64,000 nt of DNA from Haloplanus natans DSM 17983 (GCF_000427685.1 NZ_KE386573.1:558001-622000), one strand, 5' to 3'; positions 1 to 8,281 are shown, counted from the stretch's first letter. Notes: generated from the sequence alone by a model not told the origin. Numbers and translations: made by a program.

Positions 1-586
1 ACCTCCAGCGCGTTTCCCCCGGCTCCTCGAGGCAATTCGGCTCCTCCGGCTCCTGTACGCACATCACCGCGTTGCGTTGCGTATCAAAATGGCTCCGGAG
101 GTTGATCGTGAGATAGTCGTATCCCGGTCCGAGCGTTGCCTGAGTGGAGTGCGTGGAGACGTTTTGAGCGATAGTTTCCTCTCTCGACGAACCTTCGTCC
201 GTCGTCACCGTCCGCGTCTCCGTCGTCCAGTAGGCTACCCGCACGATCACCTCTTTCTGCTCCGCGTTGTACCCGCGTTTGCTCCACAGCTGGAGCTTAT
301 CTCGGTTGACCGTCCGGCCTTTCTCCAGGTACCGCCAGCTCGGAGATTTCTCTCCCTCCTGGACGAGCAGCCCCGTAGGGAGCACTTTCACCGCGTACTC
401 TGAGTACGAGCCCGCTGCTCGGACCGACGGCGGAGCGTTCGCTGGATGCTGACCGTTCGGCCGCAGCTGCTCCAGCGTGAGATCCGTCACACTCCCGCCG
501 GACTGACCGGCCACCGGTCCGACCGCTCCGAGCCCGAGGCTCCCCGTCACGATCACGACCGCCAGGAGTGCGACGGAGCGCCTCAC
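1..586 (-). CDS. Secreted protein of the membrane-protein operon, 3' end beyond window
   Basis: The frame is open from a GTG start at 586 to the window edge, giving 195 codons and no stop. The start overlaps the stop of the preceding gene as GTGA, which fixes it. The first residues are Arg-Arg followed by a hydrophobic stretch (SVALLAVVIVTGSLGLGAVG) and then VAGQSGG, a typical Sec signal peptide, so the protein should be exported. The mature part is polar and rich in Thr, Glu and Tyr. Two Cys lie near the visible end, in MCVQEPEEPNCLEE. I do not recognise a family. As the last visible gene of a seven-gene operon of membrane and secreted proteins, it is probably part of the same structure. Confidence 0.75.
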   Translation of the reverse strand, partial: MRRSVALLAVVIVTGSLGLGAVGPVAGQSGGSVTDLTLEQLRPNGQHPANAPPSVRAAGSYSEYAVKVLPTGLLVQEGEKSPSWRYLEKGRTVNRDKLQLWSKRGYNAEQKEVIVRVAYWTTETRTVTTDEGSSREETIAQNVSTHSTQATLGPGYDYLTINLRSHFDTQRNAVMCVQEPEEPNCLEEPGETRWR

Positions 587-1014
587 TCCTGGACCCTCCA
601 CGCGACTGCCAGGAGCAGCGCGAATAGCCCGATAAGGCTAAACTGCCACCAGAGTACCGTGATCTCCCCCGACAGCCCGATAGCACCGAGACCGATAGTC
701 ACGAGTCCGGCCGTGAACACCGGGAGATCCGGGACGAACTGGAGTAGCATCCCGACGCCCTTCGCGCCGGTCACACCCGCCGACGCCAGCCCACCGAGCG
801 CACCGACGAGCGCCACGCCGAGCAGGTTAAACCAGCTCCCGAAGCCGCTTTTCGCGTTTTCTGCGAACCCCGAGACCGCCTCGGAGCGATCCTCCGCGTC
901 CTCGTAGGCGTCGTACGCCCACGCCGTTGCTACCAGCCCGAGCACTCCCGTCAGCGAGAGCCCCGGATGATTGAAAGCCCACGTTGCGGCTCCAGAGAGC
1001 CACTCTATCGGCAT
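583..1014 (-). CDS. Small four-segment membrane protein
   Basis: This 143-residue protein has hydrophobic segments at about residues 18-37, 61-83, 99-114 and 119-138. A charged acidic loop (DAYEDAEDRSEA) lies between the first two. It is Gly/Ala rich, as expected of a compact integral membrane protein. It has no recognisable family motif. Its stop overlaps the start of the downstream secreted protein by GTGA, so the two are probably translated together. It is one of five consecutive small hydrophobic proteins following the spike-like gene. A role as a structural membrane protein of a virus or vesicle is inferred from this context only. Confidence 0.75.
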   Translation of the reverse strand: MPIEWLSGAATWAFNHPGLSLTGVLGLVATAWAYDAYEDAEDRSEAVSGFAENAKSGFGSWFNLLGVALVGALGGLASAGVTGAKGVGMLLQFVPDLPVFTAGLVTIGLGAIGLSGEITVLWWQFSLIGLFALLLAVAWRVQE

Positions 1015-1035
1015 GATCGGTACCTCCGTCTCTTG

Positions 1036-1302
1036 TTACGTTTCATCGTTCGTGTCTCCTAAATCGAGAGCTCGGCCGACCCCGTAGAGCAGGAACGCCA
1101 ACAGGAATAACGGACCGAGCTTAGGGAACGCCGCGAACTTCGGCGCGATAAAGCGGTTGTACGCTCCGAGGAGCGGGAACCAGATTTGCTCCGTGGTGAG
1201 CGCCCACGAGCCGATCCCGCCGAGCGTCCCCACGATCCACGTTCCCGCCGCCGTGATCACCGCGCCGACTCCGCCAGCTCCCTTTTTTCCTAATTCAACC
1301 AT
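1036..1302 (-). CDS. Small two-segment membrane protein
   Basis: This is an 88-residue protein. It has a Lys/Gly-rich start (MVELGKKGAGG), one hydrophobic segment at residues 12-35 and a second at 62-79, then an acidic tail (LDLGDTNDET). Its ATG overlaps the end of the preceding gene by 13 bases, which supports coupled translation within the operon. The sequence between the segments (WFPLLGAYNRFIAPKFAAFPKLG) is aromatic and basic. I do not recognise a family. It belongs with the run of small hydrophobic proteins between 583 and 2591. Confidence 0.7.
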   Translation of the reverse strand: MVELGKKGAGGVGAVITAAGTWIVGTLGGIGSWALTTEQIWFPLLGAYNRFIAPKFAAFPKLGPLFLLAFLLYGVGRALDLGDTNDET

Positions 1303-1754
1303 GATCCTATTCCATCCCGTACGCCGTCCGCACCGGGAATCACCGAGATCCCCGCGTAGACGAGCACGTAGATCACTCCGACCGCGATTGATCCCGCTAT
1401 CACGGCCGCGATTGCCGACGCTATCGGTGCTCCGAGACCGCCCGAGACTGCGATCTCATAGACCGGATCGTAGATCAACCCCGGCACCGTTCGGAGCGCC
1501 TCTCCGACTGGACCGAGCCCCTCGAGGAGACTGTCCACCGCCAGGGAGATCTGTCCCGTGACGATTGAAACCGCCTCAAGTACGAGACCGATCAGGTACC
1601 CCGCGAGATCGAACACCTCTCGCACCACGAACTCACCGAGGTTGTTACGAATCCACCGTTGCGGATTCGTTGCTATCGTGATGAGCGTGTTTACCAGTGG
1701 TACCAGCGGTCTAAGATCTAAGATCCAGTCCGGGATCGTCGGGCCGTCAGCCAT
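1290..1754 (-). CDS. Small membrane protein of the operon
   Basis: I chose the ATG at 1754 (MADGPTIPDWILDLRPLVP), which overlaps the stop of the preceding gene as TAATG. An upstream extension in this frame reads as Arg/Gly-rich nonsense antisense-type sequence and was dropped. The 154-residue product has a hydrophobic N-terminal segment, an amphipathic middle (VFDLAGYLIGLVLEAVSIVTG) and a long hydrophobic C-terminal segment (PIASAIAAVIAGSIAVGVIY and onward). No family is recognised. Gene order and overlap place it in the same polycistron as its neighbours. Confidence 0.72.
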   Translation of the reverse strand: MADGPTIPDWILDLRPLVPLVNTLITIATNPQRWIRNNLGEFVVREVFDLAGYLIGLVLEAVSIVTGQISLAVDSLLEGLGPVGEALRTVPGLIYDPVYEIAVSGGLGAPIASAIAAVIAGSIAVGVIYVLVYAGISVIPGADGVRDGIGSWLN

Positions 1755-2152
1755 TACGGAGTCACCCGATCCGAGAGCACCGAGAGGATTGCTACCACGG
1801 CCGCGATCTCCGCCCCGAGCAGTATCGGAGCAAAGACCGGAGACGCCTCGAGAGCAGCGCGGAACGCCGATCCCCACGCCAGTTGAGCCGCCTCTCCAGC
1901 TCCACCGATCAGTCCCGTGAGTAGATCCGATACGAGCCTCTCCAGCCACGAGAGCACGCGGACGTGCGCCTCTACGTAGGCGTTAAGTACGGCGGTGATC
2001 CCGCCCACGAGCGCCAGCCACGCCCCTCCCGCAAGCGTGCCGAGGAGCTTCCCCCACCGGATCCAGTTGTCACCAGTGCCGACGTACTGAGAGGGATTGA
2101 ATACGCTCGTCCCCCCGGATCCGGATCGTTTGAAAGGGTCGCTCAGGCCCAT
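1754..2152 (-). CDS. Small membrane protein of the operon
   Basis: This 132-residue protein starts with a soluble, Gly/Ser-rich head (MGLSDPFKRSGSGGTS). Hydrophobic segments follow at about residues 37-60 (LGTLAGGAWLALVGGITAVL) and 106-126 (VFAPILLGAEIAAVVAILSV), with a weaker one between them. The ATG lies one base past the stop of the preceding gene, and its own stop overlaps the next start. No family is recognised. Its size and topology resemble the small membrane proteins of tail-less haloarchaeal viruses, but that is a resemblance of type and not a shown homology. Confidence 0.72.
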   Translation of the reverse strand: MGLSDPFKRSGSGGTSVFNPSQYVGTGDNWIRWGKLLGTLAGGAWLALVGGITAVLNAYVEAHVRVLSWLERLVSDLLTGLIGGAGEAAQLAWGSAFRAALEASPVFAPILLGAEIAAVVAILSVLSDRVTP

Positions 2153-2153
2153 C

Positions 2154-2591
2154 CTATTCCTCCTCGTTATCGTCCGCGTTGAGTCCGATCACCGGGATGT
2201 TGGTACCCGTGCCGAGGAAGTCCGAATCGCGTCGATCCAGGAACCACACGAGCATCCCCACGGTTCCGAGCACCGCGGCCGCGAATACCATGATCACGAA
2301 CGGGCCGAGCGTATTCCACGGCTCGAGCCCGACCGCGGTTGCCGCGGTGTTCCACACGTCCTGGAGAGCTCGGCCGGGAGCTCGGAGAAACCCGAAGGTC
2401 AGCGCGATACTGGACTCCGTGAGAGCGTCCACGTTGCCCGTCACGAACCCCGCCAGCGCCTCACCGATCCCGATAAAGATGGCAAAGAACGCCAGCACGA
2501 GCCCACCGAGCCCGTTTATGAACACTTGGCCGAATCCACCCTGGGATTCCGCCTCGTTGATGTAGGTCAGCGCGTCGTCCAGCCGAGCCAT
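2154..2591 (-). CDS. Small membrane protein directly after the spike-like gene
   Basis: This 145-residue protein has a soluble N-terminus (MARLDDALTYINEAESQGGF), a long hydrophobic stretch with two close segments (INGLGGLVLAFFAIFIGIGE), an amphipathic middle (FGFLRAPGRALQDVWNTA), and another segment (PFVIMVFAAAVLGTVGMLVW). It ends in a polar acidic tail (ADDNEEE). It begins three bases after the stop of the spike-like gene. In pleolipoviruses a small multi-segment membrane protein is encoded next to the spike. This gene is the best positional candidate here, although family membership is unproven. Confidence 0.75.
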   Translation of the reverse strand: MARLDDALTYINEAESQGGFGQVFINGLGGLVLAFFAIFIGIGEALAGFVTGNVDALTESSIALTFGFLRAPGRALQDVWNTAATAVGLEPWNTLGPFVIMVFAAAVLGTVGMLVWFLDRRDSDFLGTGTNIPVIGLNADDNEEE

Positions 2592-2594
2592 AAT

Positions 2595-4061
2595 CTACCC
2601 GCCTCGTTTGATCAGCCCGAGCGTAGTTAGGAGCCCCACGATACCGCCGACGGCCCAGTTGTAGGCGCTCGTGAACGGGTTGCTCCCGCCCGAGCTCCAG
2701 AAGCCACCGCCGCCGGTATTCTGGAGAGCGTCCACCTCCTCCTCAAGCAGCGTCGGTGTGATCTGGACGACATACGTCGTTCCGCTTTGGCCCGTTGCGT
2801 CCAGCGTGATCGTGTTTCCTTGCTCACCGAGATCGCTCGAGGCGTCTACCCACGAGCTATCAGCGATCTCGGAGGTGGCTGTCTCACCGACGCCCTCCAC
2901 GTAGCGGAGTCGCTGGTACCGCTCACCAGCGAGAGCCTGCTCTGTGACGAGCTTCAGCTGGCCGTGCGTCAGCTCGTACGCCGTTTCCACGTTGATCCGT
3001 CCCTCGAGCACCAGTTTCGACGGGTACCCGCCGATGTTGTCCGCGTCCACGATCTCCGCGGAGTAATCGTCCGGCTGATCCTGGAGCCGGTAGCGAAGAT
3101 CGTAGATCTTCATGCGGCTTATCGTAGCGTCGTCGAATGTTTGACCGAGCGAATCCGGAGACGTGACGTTGATTATCCCGCCAGTCGGCCGCTCCTCCAC
3201 CGTTTCGCTCGTCCAGTCTCCGTCAGCATCCTGGTAGCGGTGCGTACCGAACGACCACATGGACTTTCGCTCCGCGTTGAGCGCGGTGATTGTCACCTGA
3301 GCGTCCGAACCCGACACCCGAACAATCACCATCTGGATCCCGTCGAAAGAGCCGTCACCGGATCCCTCCACAGCGAGATCCCCGATCCGATGCTGGTAGA
3401 TCACGCCCGAGGCGGTCGCGTTTGCGATCACGTCTTTCGAGCTGGCGATCTGAGAGGAGTTGATAGACGGAGTGATCTCGTCACCGTCTCCGTCCTGGAG
3501 CACGATCTCCACCGTCGCACCAGCGTCCAGCTGCTCCACGTTTCCGATCAGCTGGAGCACTCGTTTGTTCGGATCCCTCGTCTCTGAGAGACCGGAATAC
3601 GTTGCGGTGGCCGTCCCGGTGTTCGAGCTGGTGGAGAACGTCAGCGACTCCACGCCCTCTCCGGTAGAGCCGTCGGTCTCCGAGACCGACACGCCGGAAG
3701 TCGTCCAGTCCGAGGCGTTTGTCCAGCTGGCGGAGTTGTTACTCTCTGAGCTCGTCCGAGGGAATTGATTAAAATCCGATTCGGAGATCCGGTCCGCTCG
3801 GATCCCTACGTCGTTGCCGCTCTCAGTCCCGTTGTGACGAGCCTCGAGCTCCACCACGTTGCCCTCGTTATTTTCGTACTCCAGCGTCTCCATCGTCTCC
3901 ATGTCGTGAGTGAGCTTCGTCAGCTCGTCTTCCTGGACGTACGTCGTGGGGTACTCCTCCGCGCTCGTGTTGACCGTCACCGCGGCCACCGCCGGCATTG
4001 CTACCGAGAGCACGAGCAGCGCCGCCAGCGCGAGAGCTCCCCCCCGCATCCGGGTATTCAT
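2595..4061 (-). CDS. Spike-like secreted protein with C-terminal membrane anchor
   Basis: This is the first and largest gene of the left-edge operon, at 488 residues. It has a classic signal peptide (MRGGALALAALLVLSVAMPAVA, cleavage near residue 26) and a long Ser/Thr/Asn/Asp-rich ectodomain with many N-x-S/T glycosylation sequons. An acidic stretch before the end (LLEEEVDALQ) is followed by a Gly-rich linker, and one membrane segment near residues 465-485 (NWAVGGIVGLLTTLGLIKRG) ends in basic residues. Signal peptide plus a single C-terminal anchor is the layout of pleolipovirus spike proteins, which are of similar length. It is also that of ordinary surface glycoproteins, so the viral reading rests on the downstream series of tiny membrane proteins. 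Confidence 0.8.
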   Translation of the reverse strand: MNTRMRGGALALAALLVLSVAMPAVAAVTVNTSAEEYPTTYVQEDELTKLTHDMETMETLEYENNEGNVVELEARHNGTESGNDVGIRADRISESDFNQFPRTSSESNNSASWTNASDWTTSGVSVSETDGSTGEGVESLTFSTSSNTGTATATYSGLSETRDPNKRVLQLIGNVEQLDAGATVEIVLQDGDGDEITPSINSSQIASSKDVIANATASGVIYQHRIGDLAVEGSGDGSFDGIQMVIVRVSGSDAQVTITALNAERKSMWSFGTHRYQDADGDWTSETVEERPTGGIINVTSPDSLGQTFDDATISRMKIYDLRYRLQDQPDDYSAEIVDADNIGGYPSKLVLEGRINVETAYELTHGQLKLVTEQALAGERYQRLRYVEGVGETATSEIADSSWVDASSDLGEQGNTITLDATGQSGTTYVVQITPTLLEEEVDALQNTGGGGFWSSGGSNPFTSAYNWAVGGIVGLLTTLGLIKRGG

Positions 4062-4330
4062 TGTCTCACTCCAGAACCGCCCCGCGTTACACTCTGATAC
4101 GATTCTCCTGGCTCGTTCGGCCTATTTCGGCCGATTTGAGTCCATTCCATTGCGATCTTACCCCATCGGCTTTACAGCCGACGGGGATCGGCCCGAGAAA
4201 CGAGCCGATGATTCTCTATCTGCTAAGTAGAACCCTCAATGATCGGAATCTTAGAAGATTAGGGATGCTCTTACAAGATCATGTATGCGGTGACAAGTTT
4301 ATGCGAGATCATGCATGAGGCTCTCTCGTA
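4062..4330. promoter_or_regulatory. Divergent control region between membrane operon and AbrB gene
   Basis: This 269-base gene-free stretch separates the two divergent units and so must hold both promoters. Near the AbrB start (about 4270-4320) two similar words recur: ACAAGATCATGTATGCGG and, after TGACAAGTTTATGCG, AGATCATGCATGAGG. The shared GATCATG(T/C)ATG core is almost palindromic and looks like paired operator half-sites. Binding by the neighbouring AbrB-type protein is an inference. I did not find one unambiguous TATA box for the minus-strand operon. Confidence 0.4.
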
Positions 4331-4534
4331 ATGGCAGCCGAGAAAGAGGGGGAGAACCAGAACGGAGATCTCGTGAAGGTGCAGCACGATGAAAGCGCGG
4401 GCCGGTACCACGTCACTCTCCCCGTGGATTGGGTCCGTGAGAACGGAATTACCGAGGGAGAACAGCTTTACGTTGGAGATAGCGACTCCGAGGAGTCCAC
4501 GGGAATCCTCGAGCGCGTCTCCAATCTCTTTTGA
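4331..4534 (+). CDS. AbrB/SpoVT-type DNA-binding protein
   Basis: This is a 67-residue protein. Its core (LVKVQHDESAGRYHVTLPVD, then WVRENGITEGEQLYVGDSDS) matches the swapped-hairpin AbrB/SpoVT fold, with a strand, the LPxxW turn, a short helix and the G-D-x-L/Y-V-like strand. Such proteins bind DNA as dimers and act as small regulators or as antitoxins. No toxin partner gene is adjacent. The gene is divergent from the membrane-protein operon, and near-repeat words just upstream make autoregulation or control of that operon likely. It ends in a short hydrophobic tail (ILERVSNLF). Confidence 0.75.
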   Translation: MAAEKEGENQNGDLVKVQHDESAGRYHVTLPVDWVRENGITEGEQLYVGDSDSEESTGILERVSNLF

Positions 4535-5087
4535 TAACCGGTATCTATCACAATCCAGAGAGGTAGACGATGGATTCTCCCCCCGGATCCATCTTAAGCA
4601 AACTGGTAGTTTTTTCGAGACCGCATGACGGCGGTGGAGTCGTACGCGCGCGATTTAGCGCGTTTGGTACCACCCGCCCAAAATAGAGGGGTTATCTACA
4701 AATCCAGTACTACTGCGTTTTCAGCCTATCACCGGCTGCGCTCCCAAAGGCTGTATGCCGACGGTTCGGTGTTTGCACTCACAGAGCTGTCGGGCGTCAT
4801 CTCGTTGATGTCCACGTCCGAGCTCTCAATTCGCCAGTCAACATAGTCGGCCGTCGCGTCAAGTTGACACTGCGGGTCTTGGTGCTCGATTGAGACACAA
4901 TAATATCTGGCGATCTTATGCCCAGGGTTGAGTGTATATAAATGAAAAAGTAACACACAGGCTGTGCGTTCACTCCAGTCCACGCACAGGAACGGACTTC
5001 TCGTTTCCGACTTCCGTATTAAATCGTCACGCTGTAGGGATGACCGACCATCTTGAGCTGAAATAGCCGTCGCTAACTGGATTACGC
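4535..5087. other. Gene-poor 550-base stretch, possible decayed gene on minus strand
   Basis: I see no convincing intact gene here. On the minus strand, roughly 4729-4960, one frame reads as protein-like sequence with normal composition (for example YYCVSIEHQDPQCQLDATAD, ending ...PSAYSLWERSR). It lacks a credible start and lies in unusually AT-rich DNA. It may be the tail of a decayed gene. A short plus-strand frame at 4625-4846 has a possible start but no recognisable product. The segment separates the membrane-protein/AbrB unit from the S-layer gene and would be a natural place for an element junction, but I found no attachment repeat. Confidence 0.35.
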
Positions 5088-5127
5088 CAATAAAAGAATC
5101 CGCACCGGGTGACCGCTTTCGGCGGTC
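5088..5127 (-). terminator. Hairpin terminator after the S-layer gene
   Basis: Reading the minus strand just past the S-layer stop, the sequence GACCGCCGAAAGCGGTC forms a 6-7 bp GC stem with a GAAA-type loop (5111-5127). About 12 bases later a T-rich run (GGATTCTTTTATT, 5088-5100) follows. Stem plus T-run right behind a highly expressed gene fits an intrinsic terminator. Confidence 0.6.
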
Positions 5128-5140
5128 AGTCGTGATTGGC

Positions 5141-8089
5141 TTAGTTGTCGCGCCGGGCGGCCAGCAGCGCAGCCGCGATGAGCGCGATGACCGCGACGAG
5201 GGCACCGAAGCCGGGACCGCCGCCCTCAGTGGGCGTCGGCGTGGCCGTTGCCGTGTCCGTCGGCTCCGGCGTCGCCGTCGGTTCCGGCGTCGGCTCCGGC
5301 GTCGGCTCCGGCGTCTCCGTCGGAGTCGGCTCCGGCGTCGCCGTCGGTTCCGGCGTCGCAGTCTGGCGGTTCTGGACGATCTCCACGGTCTCGGTGTCCG
5401 TGTTGTAGCTGTCGTCGGACTCGAGCGTGTACGTGCCCGTCTGCACGTCCTCGAGTGCCAGCGAGACCTGGTAGGTGCCGTCCATCGACCAACTGTCCGT
5501 AGTGGTCAGGGCGACGGAGTCACCCTCCTGGGTCAGCAGCTCCACGGTGATCGCGTTGTCGTCCGGCACGAGGTTCGTACTGCCCTCGACGACCATCGTG
5601 TCGTCGACGGCGATCGGGTTGACACCCGAGGCCTCGGCGCCTTCGGGGTAGACGTTCTGGATCGTCGTCTGCGCGTCAGCGTAGCGGAACTGCTGGGTCA
5701 CCATCCGGTCGTCGCTCGCGACTTCCTCGGTCGTCTGATCGAGGATGCGCGCACGGATCTGGTCACCCGTCAGGCCCGCGTTGCTGAGGTTGGTCTCGAC
5801 GAACGTCGAGAGGCTACCGCCCGGGATCGTGCCGTCACCGTAGTCGCCGTCACGGCCCGGGATCAGGACGTGCACGCTGACCTGACCCTCTTGGAGGCCC
5901 TGACCGCCGGAGACGCTGAGTTCGTCTTCCTCGAACGTGTTGTCGTCGTCCACCGAGATGGACTCGTAGTTCGCGTTCCCACGCTCGCCGACGAAGATCA
6001 CGTCGACGTTCTGGTTACCCAGAGCCGTCCCGGTGACGTTCACTTCGTCGTCCTCGATGGCCACCTGGCCACCGACCGTCTGGACGGTTGCGCTCAGTTC
6101 GGTGTCGACCACACGGAGGGACTTCTGACTGCTCGTCCCCGTGTTGAACGCCGAGACGTTGAGCGACGAGTCGGGGTTACCCGTACCACCCGCGTCGGCC
6201 GTGTCGATCACGCCGATGCGGTAGCTGCCGGGCAGCGAGAGGATCTCGTTACCTCCGCCGTCACCCTCCGAGAGGATGACGTCTTCGACTTCGAACGTGT
6301 CGTCAGCGTCGACGCTGATCGACCCGTCGACCGGACCGCTGCTGGCACCGTCGTTACCGGTTTCGGTACCGTCGACGTCCAGAAGCTGGTAGTCGCCCTG
6401 GCGCCGGATGTAGAGCGAGACATCGTCGATGCCCTGACTCGCGGAACCATTGATGGTCACTTCACTGCCGACCACGTAGGTGTTGTCCGGAGTCTCGAGG
6501 GAGACCTCACCTTCTTCGACGGTGAGCGTCGGGTCGTCTTCGGGCTCCTGCCCGTTGACGATCTCCGTCGGATTCGTGCCCGACGCGTGGAGGTCAACAT
6601 CGACGTCGGTCGTATCGAGGTACTGCGTCTCGATCTGACCGACACCGACGCCCGTGTCGTCGTCGATGGTGACGTTGGCGTAGGCGTACTCCACGGTGCC
6701 GACGGTGTCACCGTTGCTGATCTCCGTCCGGGTGAGCACGCTGTTGGAAGCGTTGATCAGGCCGACATCGTTCGTGTCACCGACCTGGCGGAAGATGCGC
6801 GCCGAGTCGAGGTTGCTGTTGGTGTCACGGAAGTCTTCGGCGTCGATGACCACGTAGTGGTTGTCACCAGCGTCCGACCCACGGAGCGTGAAGGTCACGT
6901 CCTCACCGCGCGTGGCCGTTTCCATGTCGAGGTCGTTGGTGATGTCGTCGTCACCGGTGACGGTGATTGTCGTCGACTCGGTCGCCGACCCGAAGTCGAG
7001 GTCGTCGCTCCCAGCGACGGTGACCGTGTAGGTCCCCGTCCCGAGGTCGGTCAGGTCGAGGTTCCAGGTGACGTCCTCACCGTCGGTGTTGGCGCCCTTG
7101 ACCGCGGGGCCACCGTTCTGGGTGAGCGCGTCGCCGGTCACGTCGAGGCCGGTGTCGTCCTCGACGGTCAGTTCGATGTTCTCGGACTCCTCGTAGTTGT
7201 AGTCGGCCACGACGTCGAGGTCACCGGAACCGGTTCCGGTGGTGGGACCGCTAGGGCCACCCTCGCCCTCGCGGACGGAGCCGCCAGCGATGTCCTCGCC
7301 GTTCGTGTTGAGGATTTCGAGGTCCTCGATCTGGGGCTGCAGGACCGTCACGCCGTAGACGCTGTCCTGGAACTGGTCGGGACCGTTCTCGTCGTACTGG
7401 CCGGTCGCCTGGTCGTCGTCGATCGGGATCGTGAGGGTCTGGCCCTCGGCGCCACCGCTGACGCCGATCAGGGAGTCGACCTTGCTCCCGGTGGAGTCGA
7501 CGAACGTGATGTCTTCCTCACCCTGGAAGACGGTGGAGCCATTGTAGACCTCACCGCCGCCCGAGCCCGGAGATTCCCGGGTTGGCTGGACAAGATCGAA
7601 GGTCGGCGAAGCCGACACCGATCCATTATTCGCTGCGGAGATCGGGACGCTGACACCGCTCTGAGCGGTGTTAAGGCCCGTGGTGTCGTGCGTCAGGGTG
7701 AGTTCAAGCGTATCACTATCATTTCCAACAGTGTTACCGCTCTCAGTGACCGGCACGGAAACCGTGCCGCCTGCGAGAGAGGCACTACCAGCGGATAGGT
7801 CGGTGCTTCCAGTGAAAGAAGCCCCACTGACCGTGGTCGAGACGCCACCTGGGACGTTCGACAGGTCAAATTCAATCGTGTCGCTTGTGCTGTTATTGAG
7901 CTCTACATCCACCGCAATCGTCTGCGACGCCGACGAACGCTGAAGTGTAACGTCATCGGCGGACGCACCGCTGAGGTTAGTTGCCTCAGCTGCAGCCGTT
8001 CCAGACAGCGCCACGGTGCCAGCGAAAACTGAGAACACCATAAGCGCGGCCAAAATGACTGCGCGGATTTTCTGATTATAGTCTGTCAT
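5141..8089 (-). CDS. csg: S-layer (surface) glycoprotein with PGF sorting signal
   Basis: I chose the ATG at 8089 (MTDYNQKIRAVILAALMVFS), which gives a 982-residue precursor. The frame is open further upstream, but only this start begins with the typical haloarchaeal surface-glycoprotein signal peptide, ending GTAAAEA near residue 35. The ectodomain is acidic and rich in N-x-S/T sequons. A segment with IPIDDDQATGQYDENG followed by LQPQIEDLEILNTNGEDIAG resembles the conserved N-terminal part of the Haloferax cell-surface glycoprotein. The end has a Thr/Pro/Glu stalk (repeats of TPEP, likely O-glycosylated), then PGF at residues 959-961, a hydrophobic segment and RRDN. This is the tripartite signal cut and lipid-anchored by archaeosortase ArtA. 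DNA for roughly the first 170 residues is clearly less GC-rich than the rest. Confidence 0.93.
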   Translation of the reverse strand: MTDYNQKIRAVILAALMVFSVFAGTVALSGTAAAEATNLSGASADDVTLQRSSASQTIAVDVELNNSTSDTIEFDLSNVPGGVSTTVSGASFTGSTDLSAGSASLAGGTVSVPVTESGNTVGNDSDTLELTLTHDTTGLNTAQSGVSVPISAANNGSVSASPTFDLVQPTRESPGSGGGEVYNGSTVFQGEEDITFVDSTGSKVDSLIGVSGGAEGQTLTIPIDDDQATGQYDENGPDQFQDSVYGVTVLQPQIEDLEILNTNGEDIAGGSVREGEGGPSGPTTGTGSGDLDVVADYNYEESENIELTVEDDTGLDVTGDALTQNGGPAVKGANTDGEDVTWNLDLTDLGTGTYTVTVAGSDDLDFGSATESTTITVTGDDDITNDLDMETATRGEDVTFTLRGSDAGDNHYVVIDAEDFRDTNSNLDSARIFRQVGDTNDVGLINASNSVLTRTEISNGDTVGTVEYAYANVTIDDDTGVGVGQIETQYLDTTDVDVDLHASGTNPTEIVNGQEPEDDPTLTVEEGEVSLETPDNTYVVGSEVTINGSASQGIDDVSLYIRRQGDYQLLDVDGTETGNDGASSGPVDGSISVDADDTFEVEDVILSEGDGGGNEILSLPGSYRIGVIDTADAGGTGNPDSSLNVSAFNTGTSSQKSLRVVDTELSATVQTVGGQVAIEDDEVNVTGTALGNQNVDVIFVGERGNANYESISVDDDNTFEEDELSVSGGQGLQEGQVSVHVLIPGRDGDYGDGTIPGGSLSTFVETNLSNAGLTGDQIRARILDQTTEEVASDDRMVTQQFRYADAQTTIQNVYPEGAEASGVNPIAVDDTMVVEGSTNLVPDDNAITVELLTQEGDSVALTTTDSWSMDGTYQVSLALEDVQTGTYTLESDDSYNTDTETVEIVQNRQTATPEPTATPEPTPTETPEPTPEPTPEPTATPEPTDTATATPTPTEGGGPGFGALVAVIALIAAALLAARRDN

Positions 8090-8202
8090 GTTTTGCGTTG
8101 TTGTCTGCAGTGACAGTTCAGAGGTGGATCCTCTTCCGTGTCGAGTTTGTGGGCAGGCTGACCGCCAGCCCCCACGGGTAGGGGTATCATCGGATTTACC
8201 GA

Positions 8203-8215
8203 GGTAATATAAGTG
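8203..8215 (-). promoter_or_regulatory. TATA box of the S-layer gene
   Basis: On the minus strand CTTATATTA (8205-8213) is a near-ideal archaeal TATA box. Transcription would start near 8180. This implies an untranslated leader of about 90 bases before the ATG at 8089, unlike the mostly leaderless genes around it. Long leaders are known for S-layer mRNAs. Confidence 0.65.
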
Positions 8216-8281
8216 CTTTGTGGATTCTAATTTATCGTCTGCCAACAAGAATCAGAGATCGAAATACACCTAAGCAATAAC

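Noticed and set aside
297-686. 129-residue minus-strand frame overlapping the secreted-protein gene
   Set aside because: Arg/Gly/Ser-rich noise. The other minus frame from the GTG at 586 has a signal peptide and correct overlap with the preceding gene.
5132-7798. 888-residue plus-strand frame opposite the S-layer gene
   Set aside because: Very Arg/Val/Asp-rich shadow of the high-GC minus-strand gene, whose own frame has signal peptide, sequons and PGF signal.
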